Notes: generated by a model not told the origin, from the sequence alone. Shown: positions 43,124 through 52,915, counted from the first letter of the stretch. The stretch: 64,000 bases of DNA from an uncultured Alphaproteobacteria bacterium (GCA_949156565.1 CASCZI010000001.1:1-64000), one strand, 5' to 3'. Translations and numbers: made by a program.

Positions 43124-43974
43124 ATTCCCTCGATAAAAATTTTACGTATAAAATGTTTGACGTTACGATACCCAATTTTAAACGGATTTCGTGTAATAAA
43201 CCATTTATTAAACGCGATACCATAAATACGAATGGCATCACCCAAAATCGCATCACGCATTTGCGGGTCACATCGACGCAGTACATATGAAATCTGCCCC
43301 CCCAATGCCCCACATCGACGACGCCATGATAATTTCTTGATAAACGGCATACCGGCCCGATACAATCCCGCCACCCGGTTATAGGTGCCCCGCCCCCGCA
43401 CATGATAAAGGCCGTCGGTTGTATACCCCGCCTGGCGCAATGTTTGGGTCAATCCGTTTTCATATCTGGCAATAACATCCCCTTTGGATGGCAATTTGGT
43501 AATCGATGTCACAAATTCATCAAACCATGATGTATCAAAGACAGATGGCCGGAACCCCATAAACCAAGATTCGATATGGGGCCGGGAACGATGCACCTTA
43601 TACGCCATACCAAATGCATCTGTATCCAAACTTTCCATACGATCCAAGACGGGGCCGATATCATATAATGGCCCATAGACAGAATCGTTCACCAGGTACA
43701 CAAAATCATAATGGGTTAACCCCAAATTATCCCGTGCCCAGATGTATGCCCGTTTATACGATCCAAAATCATATTCGCCGTGTCGTTTGGCGTCCACATG
43801 ACGGACAAAGGGGGCCAATTTCTTTAATTCTGAATCCGGGGCATCGTTATCCATAAACACCACCACATCACCGTGCTGGGCCAATGCCCGAACATACAAG
43901 ATTAATGACGCATCCACCGTGCCCAGACCCGTGGGATCATATGCCGCAACCAAGAATAAACGTTTTTTTGTCAT
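43120..43974 (-). CDS. Rhamnan synthesis protein F (RgpF)-like
   Basis: A 284-residue protein. DFVYLVNDSVYGPLYDIGPVLDRME and AFGMAYKVHRSRPHIESWFMGF match the RgpF family, which builds side chains of rhamnan and other O-polysaccharides. The family has a GT-type DxD-like ND site. It is the first gene of the two-gene polysaccharide pair, upstream of the DxD transferase. Role in an O-antigen or capsule is inferred. Confidence 0.85.
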   Translation of the reverse strand: MTKKRLFLVAAYDPTGLGTVDASLILYVRALAQHGDVVVFMDNDAPDSELKKLAPFVRHVDAKRHGEYDFGSYKRAYIWARDNLGLTHYDFVYLVNDSVYGPLYDIGPVLDRMESLDTDAFGMAYKVHRSRPHIESWFMGFRPSVFDTSWFDEFVTSITKLPSKGDVIARYENGLTQTLRQAGYTTDGLYHVRGRGTYNRVAGLYRAGMPFIKKLSWRRRCGALGGQISYVLRRCDPQMRDAILGDAIRIYGIAFNKWFITRNPFKIGYRNVKHFIRKIFIEGI

Positions 43975-44007
43975 ATATTTACTATACCTGTTTTTTCTCT
44001 AAAAATA

Positions 44008-44042
44008 AATCATAAAACGCCCCAATGGGGCGTTTTATGATT
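44008..44042. terminator. Palindromic bidirectional terminator
   Basis: AATCATAAAACGCCCC-AAT-GGGGCGTTTTATGATT between typA and the rhamnan-F-like gene. Both arms end in A or T runs. Confidence 0.9.
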
Positions 44043-45877
44043 TATTGTTCTGCGTTTTTACGCGTCTTTTTACGAATGTTACTATCGAGTTCTTTTTTGC
44101 GTAACCGAATCGTATCTGGGGTTACTTCGACCAATTCATCATCTTGGATGTATGACAATGCCTCTTCCAGCGAGATGCGCCGCGGCGGGGCCAAGAATAA
44201 TTTTTCATCTGCCGTGACCGACCGCATATTGGTTAATTCTTTGCCCTTGATGGGATTAACCTCCAGATCATTTTCTTTGGTGTGTTCACCAATAATCATC
44301 CCTGAATAAACCTGGGTTTGTGGTTCAATAAAGAGTGTCCCCCGCGGTTGCAAATTAAACAAGGCGTACGTGGCCGCGGCCCCGTTTTCCATTGATACCA
44401 ACACACCCGGACGATATTGTGATATCGCCCCGCGATAGGGACCGTATTCGGCAAAAACCCGGTTCATAATGCCGGTTCCCCGTGTATCGGTCCGAAATTC
44501 CGATAAATATCCAATTAATCCCCGTGATGGTGCGGAAAAAACAATACGTGTTTTCCCAACGCCCGATGGCTTCATTTCTGTAATGGTGGCCTTGCGTAAT
44601 GTCATCTTTTCAATCACAACACCCGAAAATTCATCATCAACATCAATCACCACATCTTCGATCGGTTCCAATATCTGACCGGATTGATCGGTATGGGTGA
44701 CAACGCGGGGGCGACTTACACTTAATTCAAAACCTTCGCGGCGCATGGTTTCAATCAAAATCCCCAATTGCAATTCACCCCGCCCCGACACTTCGAACGA
44801 TTCATTATTCTCGCTTTGTTTCACTTTTAATGCAATGTTCGTTTCGGCTTCTTTGAACAATCTTTCCCCAATCATCCGAGAGGTCAGTTTTTTCCCACCC
44901 GATCGGCCCGCCAGGGGCGAAGTGTTCACAAAAAATGTCATGGTTAATGTCGGCGGATCAATCGGCAATGCCGGAATCGGTTCCGTCACCGATAAATCGC
45001 ATAATGTATCCGCCACCGTCGCCCGCGAAAATCCGGCCACAACGACAATGTCACCCGCACTGGCCGTATCACGCGACACCTTTTCAACACCGCGATGTTC
45101 AATAATCTTGGTGATTTTTGCCTGTTCGACCAATTCCCCTTTCATATTAATGGCCTTGACCGGTTGACCCACCTTGACCGTTCCACTTTCGATCTTGCCG
45201 GTTAAAATTCGACCGACATAGGGATCTGCCTCTAACGTGGTGGCCAACATACGAAATGGGGCATCCAATTGGCAACGGGTGCCATTGCAATCGGGCGCCG
45301 GCACATGATCAACAATTAATTGAAACAGCGGTGCTAAATCTTTCTTTTCATCATTTAAATCGCGAACCGCCCATCCATCGCGGCCCACAGAATATAAATA
45401 TGGGAAATCCAATTGTGAATCCGTTGCCCCCAATTTATCGAACAAATCAAACGTTTCATTCAATACTTCGTCCGGGCGGGCATCACTGCGATCAACCTTG
45501 TTAATGCATACAATCGGCCGCAGACCCAATTTCAATGCCTTGGACAACACAAATTTGGTTTGGGGCAATGGTCCCTCGGAACTGTCGACCAATAAAACCA
45601 CCCCATCCACCATGGATAAGATACGTTCTACTTCGCCACCAAAATCCGCATGCCCGGGCGTATCAACAATATTGATTTTATATTCGCCCCATTGAATCGA
45701 TGTGGGTTTGGCCGAAATGGTAATCCCACGTTCACGTTCGATATCCCCACTGTCCATGACGCGATCATCAACCTTTTCATTGGCACGGAATGTTCCGGCC
45801 TGTTTTAACATGTTATCGACCAGTGTGGTTTTCCCATGGTCAACGTGTGCAATAATTGCAATGTTGCGAATTTTCAT
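44042..45877 (-). CDS. typA: Ribosome-binding GTPase TypA/BipA
   Basis: A 611-residue translational GTPase related to EF-G, involved in ribosome assembly and stress responses. G1 AHVDHGKTT near residue 15, switch region RERGITI, DTPGHADFGGEVER, NKVDR. The C-terminal BipA domain (GGRSGGKKLTSRMIGERL; RGTLFIEPQTQVYSGMIIG) is present. The start is the only sensible ATG. Divergent from the 46023 gene. Confidence 0.96.
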   Translation of the reverse strand: MKIRNIAIIAHVDHGKTTLVDNMLKQAGTFRANEKVDDRVMDSGDIERERGITISAKPTSIQWGEYKINIVDTPGHADFGGEVERILSMVDGVVLLVDSSEGPLPQTKFVLSKALKLGLRPIVCINKVDRSDARPDEVLNETFDLFDKLGATDSQLDFPYLYSVGRDGWAVRDLNDEKKDLAPLFQLIVDHVPAPDCNGTRCQLDAPFRMLATTLEADPYVGRILTGKIESGTVKVGQPVKAINMKGELVEQAKITKIIEHRGVEKVSRDTASAGDIVVVAGFSRATVADTLCDLSVTEPIPALPIDPPTLTMTFFVNTSPLAGRSGGKKLTSRMIGERLFKEAETNIALKVKQSENNESFEVSGRGELQLGILIETMRREGFELSVSRPRVVTHTDQSGQILEPIEDVVIDVDDEFSGVVIEKMTLRKATITEMKPSGVGKTRIVFSAPSRGLIGYLSEFRTDTRGTGIMNRVFAEYGPYRGAISQYRPGVLVSMENGAAATYALFNLQPRGTLFIEPQTQVYSGMIIGEHTKENDLEVNPIKGKELTNMRSVTADEKLFLAPPRRISLEEALSYIQDDELVEVTPDTIRLRKKELDSNIRKKTRKNAEQ

Positions 45878-45957
45878 CTTAAACTGCCTTGGTATATGTT
45901 ATATTTGGGCAATTTTATATGATAAATATCTGATTTTCAAGAAATATATAAAAAATA

Positions 45958-45985
45958 TTGACTTTTAATATTTTTTGTCTATTAT
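45958..45985 (+). promoter_or_regulatory. Promoter for the 46023 gene
   Basis: TTGACT (45958-45963), 16 bases, TATTAT (45980-45985), and about 37 bases to the ATG. Confidence 0.6.
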
Positions 45986-46022
45986 AAAACAATTAACGGT
46001 TTATCCAACCAAAGGGTACATC

Positions 46023-47240
46023 ATGCATAATGAACAGATTTTGAACGAAATTCGTGAAACGTTGGACAATTTTTACGGTGCGGCGCGTTATTGCGTCATG
46101 CATCAATGGCGCCAAATGACAATGGTTCAACGGCGGGGTGCGGTGGGTGCACTGATGTTGATGCGCGATGTTGCACAAAATCCAGGGAACTATTTTTCAC
46201 GCAACGCCACGATCAATGATTGGCAATTGCGTTCTATTGAATATATTCAAACCAAAAACGGTCCCAAGCTTGCCCGGATATACAGTATGAAGGTCCGGCC
46301 CGGTGACCGATTGGCCAGTCGTGTTGGCCAGGCGTTGGACACCACACTGGAACGGAAATTTATGTTTTCGAATTTCTGCAATGCCATTGTCGACTGGGAA
46401 TATGGTCGGACATCTACAAATCCCCATTGCCAGGCCCAGGCATTTATGCATATTGACAAGGTACGCGATATTATGCAAGAATCGAAAACCTGGAAAAAGG
46501 CATATCCGAAAAAGCGTCAAAAAAATCCAGTCATGGATGCAGCGACCATAGAGGAAAAACCAACGTCCCAAGATGCAAAACAAAAATCTGTGGATATGGT
46601 TTTGACCAACGAAAACGCGGCGACACAACCAATACATACCGTTGATGCGCCAATGGAAACGGCCCCCAGAACCACGGCACCGGCAATAGACAAATCGGTT
46701 TTAACACCGCGTTGTGATTGGCAATCGGTTCGGGTTTATGATTCCATCTATACGTTGGATCCCATCGAAAAAATGGTTCGATCATTGGCCCAAACGCCCG
46801 TTCAGACATCATGTGATACCCCAAAATCTGATGCACGAACGCCGTCCAATGATACATCGGTTGCCGTTGTGGTATCATTGCCCCTGGTGGCCCAATACCC
46901 TGTTCAGACGTCAAACCTGGATTATAAATCCGTTTACGTCCAGGCTGATGACCAGAATTTGGTACCGGTATCGGACCATCTTGATCCAGAAATTACCACG
47001 GCGTTGGTTTTGGTTGATCATCCAATCAATGCATTGGTCCCGGTTGAAAAAAACAAATCCCTTGTTGCCCGGAATAAAAAACCAATACCGGGGTGGGTAT
47101 GTAAAATGGAATCAGGATATGTTTTTGGCCCGTTAATAAACACCGATTTTTCGGGTGCAGAGTACCAAAAATCTGTCCAATCCGAAAACCGTGTAATCAC
47201 AAGTGTCTTGATCCAAAAGAATCGCACATATACAAAGTAA
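46023..47240 (+). CDS. Protein of unknown function
   Basis: A 405-residue protein. The first 150 residues are helical and basic (LNEIRETLDNFYGAARYCVMHQWRQM, SFTYR-free; DRLASRVGQALDTTLERKFMFSNFCNA), then a long Thr/Pro/Ala/Asp-rich part, probably disordered, with two TPVQTS-like repeats. No signal peptide, no recognised family. It is 20 bases upstream of a second unknown gene, apparently in one operon that ends at 47719. Confidence 0.5.
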   Translation: MHNEQILNEIRETLDNFYGAARYCVMHQWRQMTMVQRRGAVGALMLMRDVAQNPGNYFSRNATINDWQLRSIEYIQTKNGPKLARIYSMKVRPGDRLASRVGQALDTTLERKFMFSNFCNAIVDWEYGRTSTNPHCQAQAFMHIDKVRDIMQESKTWKKAYPKKRQKNPVMDAATIEEKPTSQDAKQKSVDMVLTNENAATQPIHTVDAPMETAPRTTAPAIDKSVLTPRCDWQSVRVYDSIYTLDPIEKMVRSLAQTPVQTSCDTPKSDARTPSNDTSVAVVVSLPLVAQYPVQTSNLDYKSVYVQADDQNLVPVSDHLDPEITTALVLVDHPINALVPVEKNKSLVARNKKPIPGWVCKMESGYVFGPLINTDFSGAEYQKSVQSENRVITSVLIQKNRTYTK

Positions 47241-47260
47241 ATAGCATAGAGAGGTAGAAA

Positions 47261-47713
47261 ATGATACATAAAAAGATTGATTATGAATTAACTGTGAAAA
47301 AGTTTTTAAAAAATGCGTGGGCGTTCTTTGATAACCGTATGGGTAATGCCCCCAACATGTGGGAATATGATGGCGCCCAGAAAGCAGCAGAACGCATAAA
47401 CACAATTTTGCATGCATACCCAGAATTTTTTCGGGATATTCATTCACGCGATGCCATGTTCAATATGTTTAACAAATGGGCGTTTGCCCGTTTGGGTGGC
47501 CCAGATAACGGCATCCGCACTGCATTTATCAATGCGATGTGGGCGGCGGCAAAAATGCAGAAAAAGCCATCCAAAGAAAACCGCACAAAATTCTTGTGGA
47601 TGTTAAAAAAATGGAATCATACAACATCAACCAACATGTTTAAAGATTTGTATTATCCGTTTTTGTCGCCTGCGACTTTTGCGGTCAAGGAAAAATCAAG
47701 TCATGCGCGTTAA
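47261..47713 (+). CDS. Protein of unknown function
   Basis: A 150-residue, mostly helical, basic protein (KKFLKNAWAFFDNRMGNAPNMWEYDGAQKAAERINTI...). No motif recognised. The start ATG follows AGAGAGGTAG. It shares the operon with the 46023 gene and has a strong terminator behind it. It may be an accessory gene of the pair; both have similar tryptophan/phenylalanine-rich helices, but no clear homology between them was seen. Confidence 0.5.
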   Translation: MIHKKIDYELTVKKFLKNAWAFFDNRMGNAPNMWEYDGAQKAAERINTILHAYPEFFRDIHSRDAMFNMFNKWAFARLGGPDNGIRTAFINAMWAAAKMQKKPSKENRTKFLWMLKKWNHTTSTNMFKDLYYPFLSPATFAVKEKSSHAR

Positions 47714-47718
47714 AGAAA

Positions 47719-47742
47719 AACCGGCATATGCCGGTTTTTTAT
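47719..47742 (+). terminator. Terminator after the 47261 gene
   Basis: AACCGGC-ATAT-GCCGGTT (47719-47736) followed by TTTTTT on plus; A-run on the other side also allows the opposite direction for serS. Confidence 0.9.
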
Positions 47743-47764
47743 GTGCCCCCTACTATGGGGTGAT

Positions 47765-49042
47765 TTAATGTTTCCCACCAATCTTGGTGCGTCCACCCAT
47801 TAATGGTTGCAAGGCGCACGGAATATTCACCGATCCGTCGGCATTTTGGTGATTTTCAATAATGGGAACCAATGCGCGCGGCACGGCGATACCGGTATTA
47901 TTTAATGTGGCACAAAATTGCACCGACCCATCGGCGGCACGATACCGGGTATTGGTGCGACGCGCCTGAAACGTGCCGATGGACGAACAACTGCCCAATT
48001 CTTTATATCCATTTTCTGATGGAACCCATGCCTCTACATCATTCATCTTGACCTTGTTAAAGCCCATATCACCGGTTGAATTGGCCAAGACACGATATGG
48101 CAATTGCAAATCTGCCATAATATCACACAGGTTCTGTAACAGTTGTTCGTGCATATCATCACTTTGATCGGGGGTACAAAAAACGTATTGTTCCACCTTG
48201 TTAAATTGATGTACCCGAACCAGCCCCCGGGTATCCCGCCCGGCCGCGCCGGCCTCTTTACGAAAACATGGTGAAAATCCCGCATATTTAATGGGCAAAT
48301 CTTTTTCATTTAATATTTCCCCCGCATGCATGGAATTCATCACAATTTCGGACGTGCCGGCCAAACAACGATCCGTCCCGGCCAACATAAAGACATCATC
48401 ATTCATCACCGACATATCTGATCCCATAAAATGCCCGGCGTTAAAGATTGTTTCCGGCTTGGTTATTGCGGGACATTCGATTAATGTAAATCCGCGACCA
48501 ACCAATTTTTGAATCACATATGTTTCCACCGCCCGTTGGAGTTCGGCCCCCTCGCCCATCAGGGCATATGTACGTGATCCACAAATCTTGGAAATTTTTT
48601 CTGGGGCCCACCATCCATTCATATCTAACAAATCCCATTGGGGACGTGGGGTAAAATCAAAAACCCGTGGTGTGCCAACACGCCGAATTTCGACATTTGC
48701 CGTGTCGTCCGGTCCAATGGGTGCGTCCGGTGACGGAATTTGGGGCACACGATGCAATAAATCATTTAATCGTGCATCGGCCGCGGCCAATTCGGTCATA
48801 TCGGCGGCAATTTCATCCCCTATTTTCTTTGATGCTGCGATCAATGGGGCCTTGTCGGTGGCGGTGGCAATATCGCGACTTATTTTATTTTTTTCGGCGG
48901 TTTTTGCCTGGGTTATTGTTTTTAATTCCCGCACACGCGCATCCAGTGTTAATATCGCGTCCGTTACATCTTCAAACCCTTTGACATGACATGCGTTTTT
49001 AACCACATCTGGGTTTTCGCGAATATATTTAAGGTCCAGCAT
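47765..49042 (-). CDS. serS: Seryl-tRNA synthetase
   Basis: A 425-residue class II synthetase that charges tRNA-Ser and tRNA-Sec. An N-terminal coiled-coil arm (residues 1-100, DARVRELKTITQAKTAEKNKI), motif 2 (FSPCFRKEAGAAGRDTRGLVRVHQF) and motif 3 near the end (NNTGIAVPRALVPIIENHQN) are typical. Length is standard. A strong terminator lies 77 bases upstream of the ATG on the same strand, see below. Confidence 0.97.
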   Translation of the reverse strand: MLDLKYIRENPDVVKNACHVKGFEDVTDAILTLDARVRELKTITQAKTAEKNKISRDIATATDKAPLIAASKKIGDEIAADMTELAAADARLNDLLHRVPQIPSPDAPIGPDDTANVEIRRVGTPRVFDFTPRPQWDLLDMNGWWAPEKISKICGSRTYALMGEGAELQRAVETYVIQKLVGRGFTLIECPAITKPETIFNAGHFMGSDMSVMNDDVFMLAGTDRCLAGTSEIVMNSMHAGEILNEKDLPIKYAGFSPCFRKEAGAAGRDTRGLVRVHQFNKVEQYVFCTPDQSDDMHEQLLQNLCDIMADLQLPYRVLANSTGDMGFNKVKMNDVEAWVPSENGYKELGSCSSIGTFQARRTNTRYRAADGSVQFCATLNNTGIAVPRALVPIIENHQNADGSVNIPCALQPLMGGRTKIGGKH

Positions 49043-49118
49043 GATTTATCATCCTTTGTATTAATGCCCCCAGCATACCGCACACAACCATGGAAATCAA
49101 TATATTCATTGGTGGGAA

Positions 49119-49144
49119 ATAAAAAAACAGCCCCGTGGGGGCTG
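49119..49144 (-). terminator. Terminator in the serS upstream region
   Basis: CAGCCCC-CAC-GGGGCTG stem (49128-49144) followed by TTTTTTT on the minus strand. It lies upstream of serS and would end transcripts starting near 49200-49270. Whether it belongs to an unknown small RNA or to a serS attenuator cannot be decided. Confidence 0.7.
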
Positions 49145-49220
49145 TCCCGCATATCAGGATGTATTAAAGTCAACAGAACGCTTTTGGCATGCGCTTCTAA
49201 AAAGGTCGGGTTCATTTTAT

Positions 49221-49249
49221 TTGCGTCTTTCTGATGGTTATGGTATGCT
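49221..49249 (+). promoter_or_regulatory. trxB promoter
   Basis: TTGCGT (49221-49226), 17 bases, TATGCT (49244-49249), then AAGGAG at about 49265 and the ATG at 49280. Confidence 0.7.
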
Positions 49250-49279
49250 GATGTCACCATAGACAAGGAGATTTTACAT

Positions 49280-50179
49280 ATGGATATGTATGACGTGATT
49301 ATTTTGGGATCTGGCCCGGCCGGATTGACGGCGGCCCTTTATGCGGCCCGCGCCAACAAACGGACGATTGTTCTGGGGGGGGATCGTTTGGGTGGCCAAA
49401 CGGCCGGGATTGCCAAATTGGAAAACTATCCCGGTTTTTTGGGATCGGGAATGGAACTGTCTGAATTTATGAAGCGCCAGGCAGAAACATTCGGCGCAGA
49501 AATTGTAATGGTATCCGCCAAAACGATTTCTGGCGACAGCGAAAGCGGATTTAACATTTTGGCCGATGACAATAAACGCTATGTCGGAAAAACCATTATT
49601 ATTGCCACCGGTGCATCACCGCGCAAACTCGAAATCGATGGGGCCCGGGAATTAATGGGCAAAGGTGTTTCTTACTGTGCCACGTGCGACGGATTTTTCT
49701 ATGCTGAAAAAGACGTCATGGTCCTGGGCGGCGGAAACAGTGCATTGAACGATGCCCTGTATCTGGCCGATATTGCCAAGAATGTTAAAATTGTTTACCG
49801 CAAAGGGGCCTTTACCCGTGCCGAAGCGGTGTTACGTAACCGCGTGTCCGAACGCGAAAATATCGAATGCTTATTCAACACCGATCTGTCCAAGATCAGA
49901 CCAACCGACGATAATCGCCTGGTTGTCACGACCACAGACGGAACCGAAATCACCATCGATGGGTTGTTTGTGGCCATTGGACATGAGGCGAATACGGACT
50001 ATCTCTCTGAAGATGTGACGCGCGATAATATGGGTCGTTTGGCCCCATCGGCATTACCCACCGGTGTTTATGTGGCCGGTGACGTGCATGCCGATATCAA
50101 GATGCAAATCGCCACCGCCGTTGGTACCGGATGCACTGCGGCCATGGATGCCATTGCGTATTTAAATTCAAAAAGCTGA
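49280..50179 (+). CDS. trxB: Thioredoxin reductase
   Basis: A 299-residue FAD enzyme that reduces thioredoxin with NADPH. FAD site GSGPAGLTAALYAARA, GGQTAGI, redox-active CATC (SYCATCDG), NADPH site GGGNSALNDALYL, and C-terminal VYVAGDVH. The NADPH basic motif reads VYRKGAFTRAE rather than the common HRRxxFRA, so one 2'-phosphate contact differs. The first of two ATGs is used; AAGGAG lies 11 bases before it. Confidence 0.95.
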   Translation: MDMYDVIILGSGPAGLTAALYAARANKRTIVLGGDRLGGQTAGIAKLENYPGFLGSGMELSEFMKRQAETFGAEIVMVSAKTISGDSESGFNILADDNKRYVGKTIIIATGASPRKLEIDGARELMGKGVSYCATCDGFFYAEKDVMVLGGGNSALNDALYLADIAKNVKIVYRKGAFTRAEAVLRNRVSERENIECLFNTDLSKIRPTDDNRLVVTTTDGTEITIDGLFVAIGHEANTDYLSEDVTRDNMGRLAPSALPTGVYVAGDVHADIKMQIATAVGTGCTAAMDAIAYLNSKS

Positions 50180-50197
50180 TGGAATAAACAATCCATC

Positions 50198-50230
50198 CGG
50201 GCATCGGTTTTTCGATGCCCGATTATTTTT
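50198..50230 (+). terminator. Terminator after trxB
   Basis: CGGGCATCG-TTTTT-CGATGCCCG (50198-50221) followed by ATTATTTTT. Confidence 0.9.
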
Positions 50231-50285
50231 ATCTTTGTGCACGAAATCCGCCATTTTTATGGTTTTTGATATTGGACGTATGGGT

Positions 50286-50314
50286 GAAAAAATGCGGGAT
50301 ATATTATCCCGCAT
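50286..50314 (-). terminator. Terminator after the cobalamin adenosyltransferase gene
   Basis: ATGCGGGAT-AATAT-ATCCCGCAT followed by TTTTTT on the minus strand, 15 bases after the stop. Confidence 0.9.
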
Positions 50315-50328
50315 TTATCAAAACTTCC

Positions 50329-50865
50329 CTATATCGCCATACGTCGAACCTCTGGGGTCATTTCATCTTGGAAAAGTTCTGGTTGATCCATCGTTCTTTC
50401 AAAACTTTTGACAAACAAATAATCACTTAGCCGGTTCATATATTGCAACACCGGGGAAAAATTCATTCCATATTTTTCCGATGGCTCACACACCCGGTCA
50501 TTTTCAGCCATGGCCACAATCAAACGTTCGGCCCGGCGGCATATCGCCCGTGCCAAAGACACATATCCCCGGGGATTGATAAAATGCGGCGGGATGGAAT
50601 TATTATGTCCCGTGATATAGTTTTCTAAATCCCACAGGTGCGCCGCCACGCGTCGTTCATCCACATTTTTATAATAGAAATATCCCATCAGTTCTGACAA
50701 GAACGTTTGAATATCATCAAACTGATCCCCCGCAATCCCCAGTGCACATGACAATTCATCAATTGTTCCCATGATTTCAATCACAGGATGGGTCTTGCTG
50801 GCGATGCGGTCCGGATTTAATTGGGTCATTCCTGTATCACCCGATTTTGTGGTAATTAAGGCCAT
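50329..50865 (-). CDS. Cob(I)alamin adenosyltransferase, PduO/MMAB type
   Basis: A 178-residue enzyme that adds the adenosyl group from ATP to cob(I)alamin. The N-terminal ATP-binding segment TKSGDTGMTQL and IMGTIDELSCALG, the later R-x-x-RRAERL (ICRRAERLIV) and NRLSDYLFV are the family signatures. Next to it, on the same strand, is an adenosylcobalamin-dependent ribonucleotide reductase, so this gene probably supplies its cofactor. Separate hairpins lie between them. Confidence 0.92.
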   Translation of the reverse strand: MALITTKSGDTGMTQLNPDRIASKTHPVIEIMGTIDELSCALGIAGDQFDDIQTFLSELMGYFYYKNVDERRVAAHLWDLENYITGHNNSIPPHFINPRGYVSLARAICRRAERLIVAMAENDRVCEPSEKYGMNFSPVLQYMNRLSDYLFVKSFERTMDQPELFQDEMTPEVRRMAI

Positions 50866-50946
50866 GATTAAAACCCCTTGGTTTAAGCATTATCAATGAC
50901 AAAATGTAATCCATAATGCTTTTTGTTCGTTTTTTATTTTACGCCT

Positions 50947-50979
50947 ATCCCGTACACTACGTCATGGTATGTACGGGAT
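50947..50979 (-). terminator. Hairpin after the ribonucleotide reductase gene
   Basis: A 10-bp stem (ATCCCGTACA/TGTACGGGAT) six bases after the stop; only an AT-rich region follows, so termination may be incomplete and reach the adenosyltransferase gene. Confidence 0.45.
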
Positions 50980-50984
50980 TTGCA

Positions 50985-52850
50985 CTATACCAATTCGCAT
51001 CCGCCGGCGCTGCATGCTGCCTCTGCGCCGAAATTAACGAAATTCTTTTCTTCTTCGATCCGTTCCAGGTGCAAATCGCGTACATGTTCGGCAAAGGCAC
51101 GATAAACATCTTCATTCGTGTCTTCGAATGGGGCCTGAATATATGTGGCATCCGAATATGGCAACAGTGAAATACCTGTATATTTATCGCGGTTGGCCCA
51201 CATCCATTCACGCACGTCATCCCATTCATGATTTTTAACATTACATGTACATGATACGTTGTTATAGTTTTCACCCCGAACATGGCCCGGCATAACCCAA
51301 TTTTCAAAGATGAATTTTACCCGTTCCAAGAAATCAATCGCCGTTTCATTGCGCCGTGTCACGGCCCCATTGGGGGCACGAATAACCATGGAAATCACGC
51401 CATTTTTATCCGGATTCATTTCTTCATCTTCGATCATTTCCGGGAAATTTTCCACCATGTAATTATATAATGGTTCCATCTTGTTCACGCGCAGACGTCG
51501 GATATAATGTTTGGCATGCCATGCGTGAATCCCACTGGACGTGCCCAATACCAACGATCCCGTTCCATCTGGTTTGACCGTTGTCATGCGATCGGCGGTT
51601 TTAATACCAATGGCATCGGCGACGGTTTTATTCGCCCGCTTGACCGCATCAACCGCGGCGGCAAAATCCAAGGCTTTTAAATCCGGATGCGATGCGATAC
51701 CCGTCAATGATACCCCAATCAGGGCCATATCTTCGGCATTCTTTTTCCATTGGGGATCAATATATTTAAAATCAGTATATGCCGCCTGTAATGTGCCCAA
51801 CACCGCCGCATAAAATGCACGTTCGTTAAAATCATCTTGGGATTCAACACTGCCCAGATTAACCGACGTTAAATTGCAAAATCCCATTGATGGCATGGAT
51901 ATTTCACAACATGGATTAACCAGCCATTCGTTCGAATTGGTCCACACAATGCCCGGTTCCCCACATCCAGAATCTTGGCATTGGGTAAATACGCGATCAA
52001 AATCTTCACGTGTGGCGGTTGCCCGATCAAATTGCACCGAATTGTTGGCCAATGCCCGTTGTGGGTTTTGTTCCCAGAACCGCCCTTCTTTGGCATGTAA
52101 CATTAATTCATCATCTTTATCAAACAGACAGATCATCGAACTGCGCCGGACACCGCCCGCCAACACGGATTCCGATATGAAACAGCAAATGTCATAACAA
52201 TCCAATGATGTCAACCGCGTCGCCCCAGACGCCAGACGTTCGTTCAACAACCGCGTCAAATTATCCAACGTTGTTTTTAATGGCCCCGACCCGGGCGCGG
52301 CGCACATACTGGAATGAATCAAGGCACCTTTGGGCCGGATCGGGGTTAAATCAAATTCAATATCATCACCCGTGACAAAATATGCATGAAATAATGCGCG
52401 CGTACAATCGGCCCACCCTTCGATTGAATCTTCGGGTGTAAACAGGGTTTTATGCCCACTGCGCGCGGCAAATTCAGGTAATTTATCAATAAAATTGTGA
52501 CGCACAGAAAATCCCACCCCGCATCCACATAATAACAGATAGAATAAATCAGAAAATGCCGCCACGGTATCAATCCCAATTGCCGAACAATTATACATCC
52601 GTGCGTTATTGGCAAGAACCGCCGCCCCACCAAACTGCATCGACCGCATAGACGGCAAAATCTTTTTCGCCCGCACCAATTCATACGCCCGTTCAATTAA
52701 ATCCGCAACCTGGGGGAAACGTGTCAAATGCATCTGTTTATTGCGTTCAATTGTTTCATCCCATGTTTCACGCCGCTTTTTTTCCGGCATGTATTTGGAA
52801 TATTTCATATAATACGTCAAATCAGACAATAATTTCAGAGATTCATTCAT
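50985..52850 (-). CDS. nrdJ: Adenosylcobalamin-dependent (class II) ribonucleoside reductase
   Basis: A 621-residue class II reductase making deoxyribonucleotides with B12 instead of a diferric radical, so it needs no oxygen. Seen: RARMYNCSAIGIDT (the Cys pair partner), LLLCGCGVGFSVR, NPCCEISMPSMGFCNLTSVNLG with the active Cys-x-x-x region, PDGTGSLVLGTSSGIHAWH, and a C-terminal redox pair ACSAGGCELV. It is the monomeric/triphosphate-type NrdJ by layout. The ATG at 52850 is preferred; the frame extends upstream only to a GTG. Confidence 0.93.
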   Translation of the reverse strand: MNESLKLLSDLTYYMKYSKYMPEKKRRETWDETIERNKQMHLTRFPQVADLIERAYELVRAKKILPSMRSMQFGGAAVLANNARMYNCSAIGIDTVAAFSDLFYLLLCGCGVGFSVRHNFIDKLPEFAARSGHKTLFTPEDSIEGWADCTRALFHAYFVTGDDIEFDLTPIRPKGALIHSSMCAAPGSGPLKTTLDNLTRLLNERLASGATRLTSLDCYDICCFISESVLAGGVRRSSMICLFDKDDELMLHAKEGRFWEQNPQRALANNSVQFDRATATREDFDRVFTQCQDSGCGEPGIVWTNSNEWLVNPCCEISMPSMGFCNLTSVNLGSVESQDDFNERAFYAAVLGTLQAAYTDFKYIDPQWKKNAEDMALIGVSLTGIASHPDLKALDFAAAVDAVKRANKTVADAIGIKTADRMTTVKPDGTGSLVLGTSSGIHAWHAKHYIRRLRVNKMEPLYNYMVENFPEMIEDEEMNPDKNGVISMVIRAPNGAVTRRNETAIDFLERVKFIFENWVMPGHVRGENYNNVSCTCNVKNHEWDDVREWMWANRDKYTGISLLPYSDATYIQAPFEDTNEDVYRAFAEHVRDLHLERIEEEKNFVNFGAEAACSAGGCELV

Positions 52851-52915
52851 CTTACGCGCCCTTCCCTTTGCGTTTGGTGCCTGTTTTCTTTTTGAACCCT
52901 CCTTTTTGTTCAAAA

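Noticed and set aside
49029..49109. A 26-codon membrane-like frame overlapping the serS start
   Set aside because: No ribosome binding site and it lies between a terminator and the serS start; probably chance.
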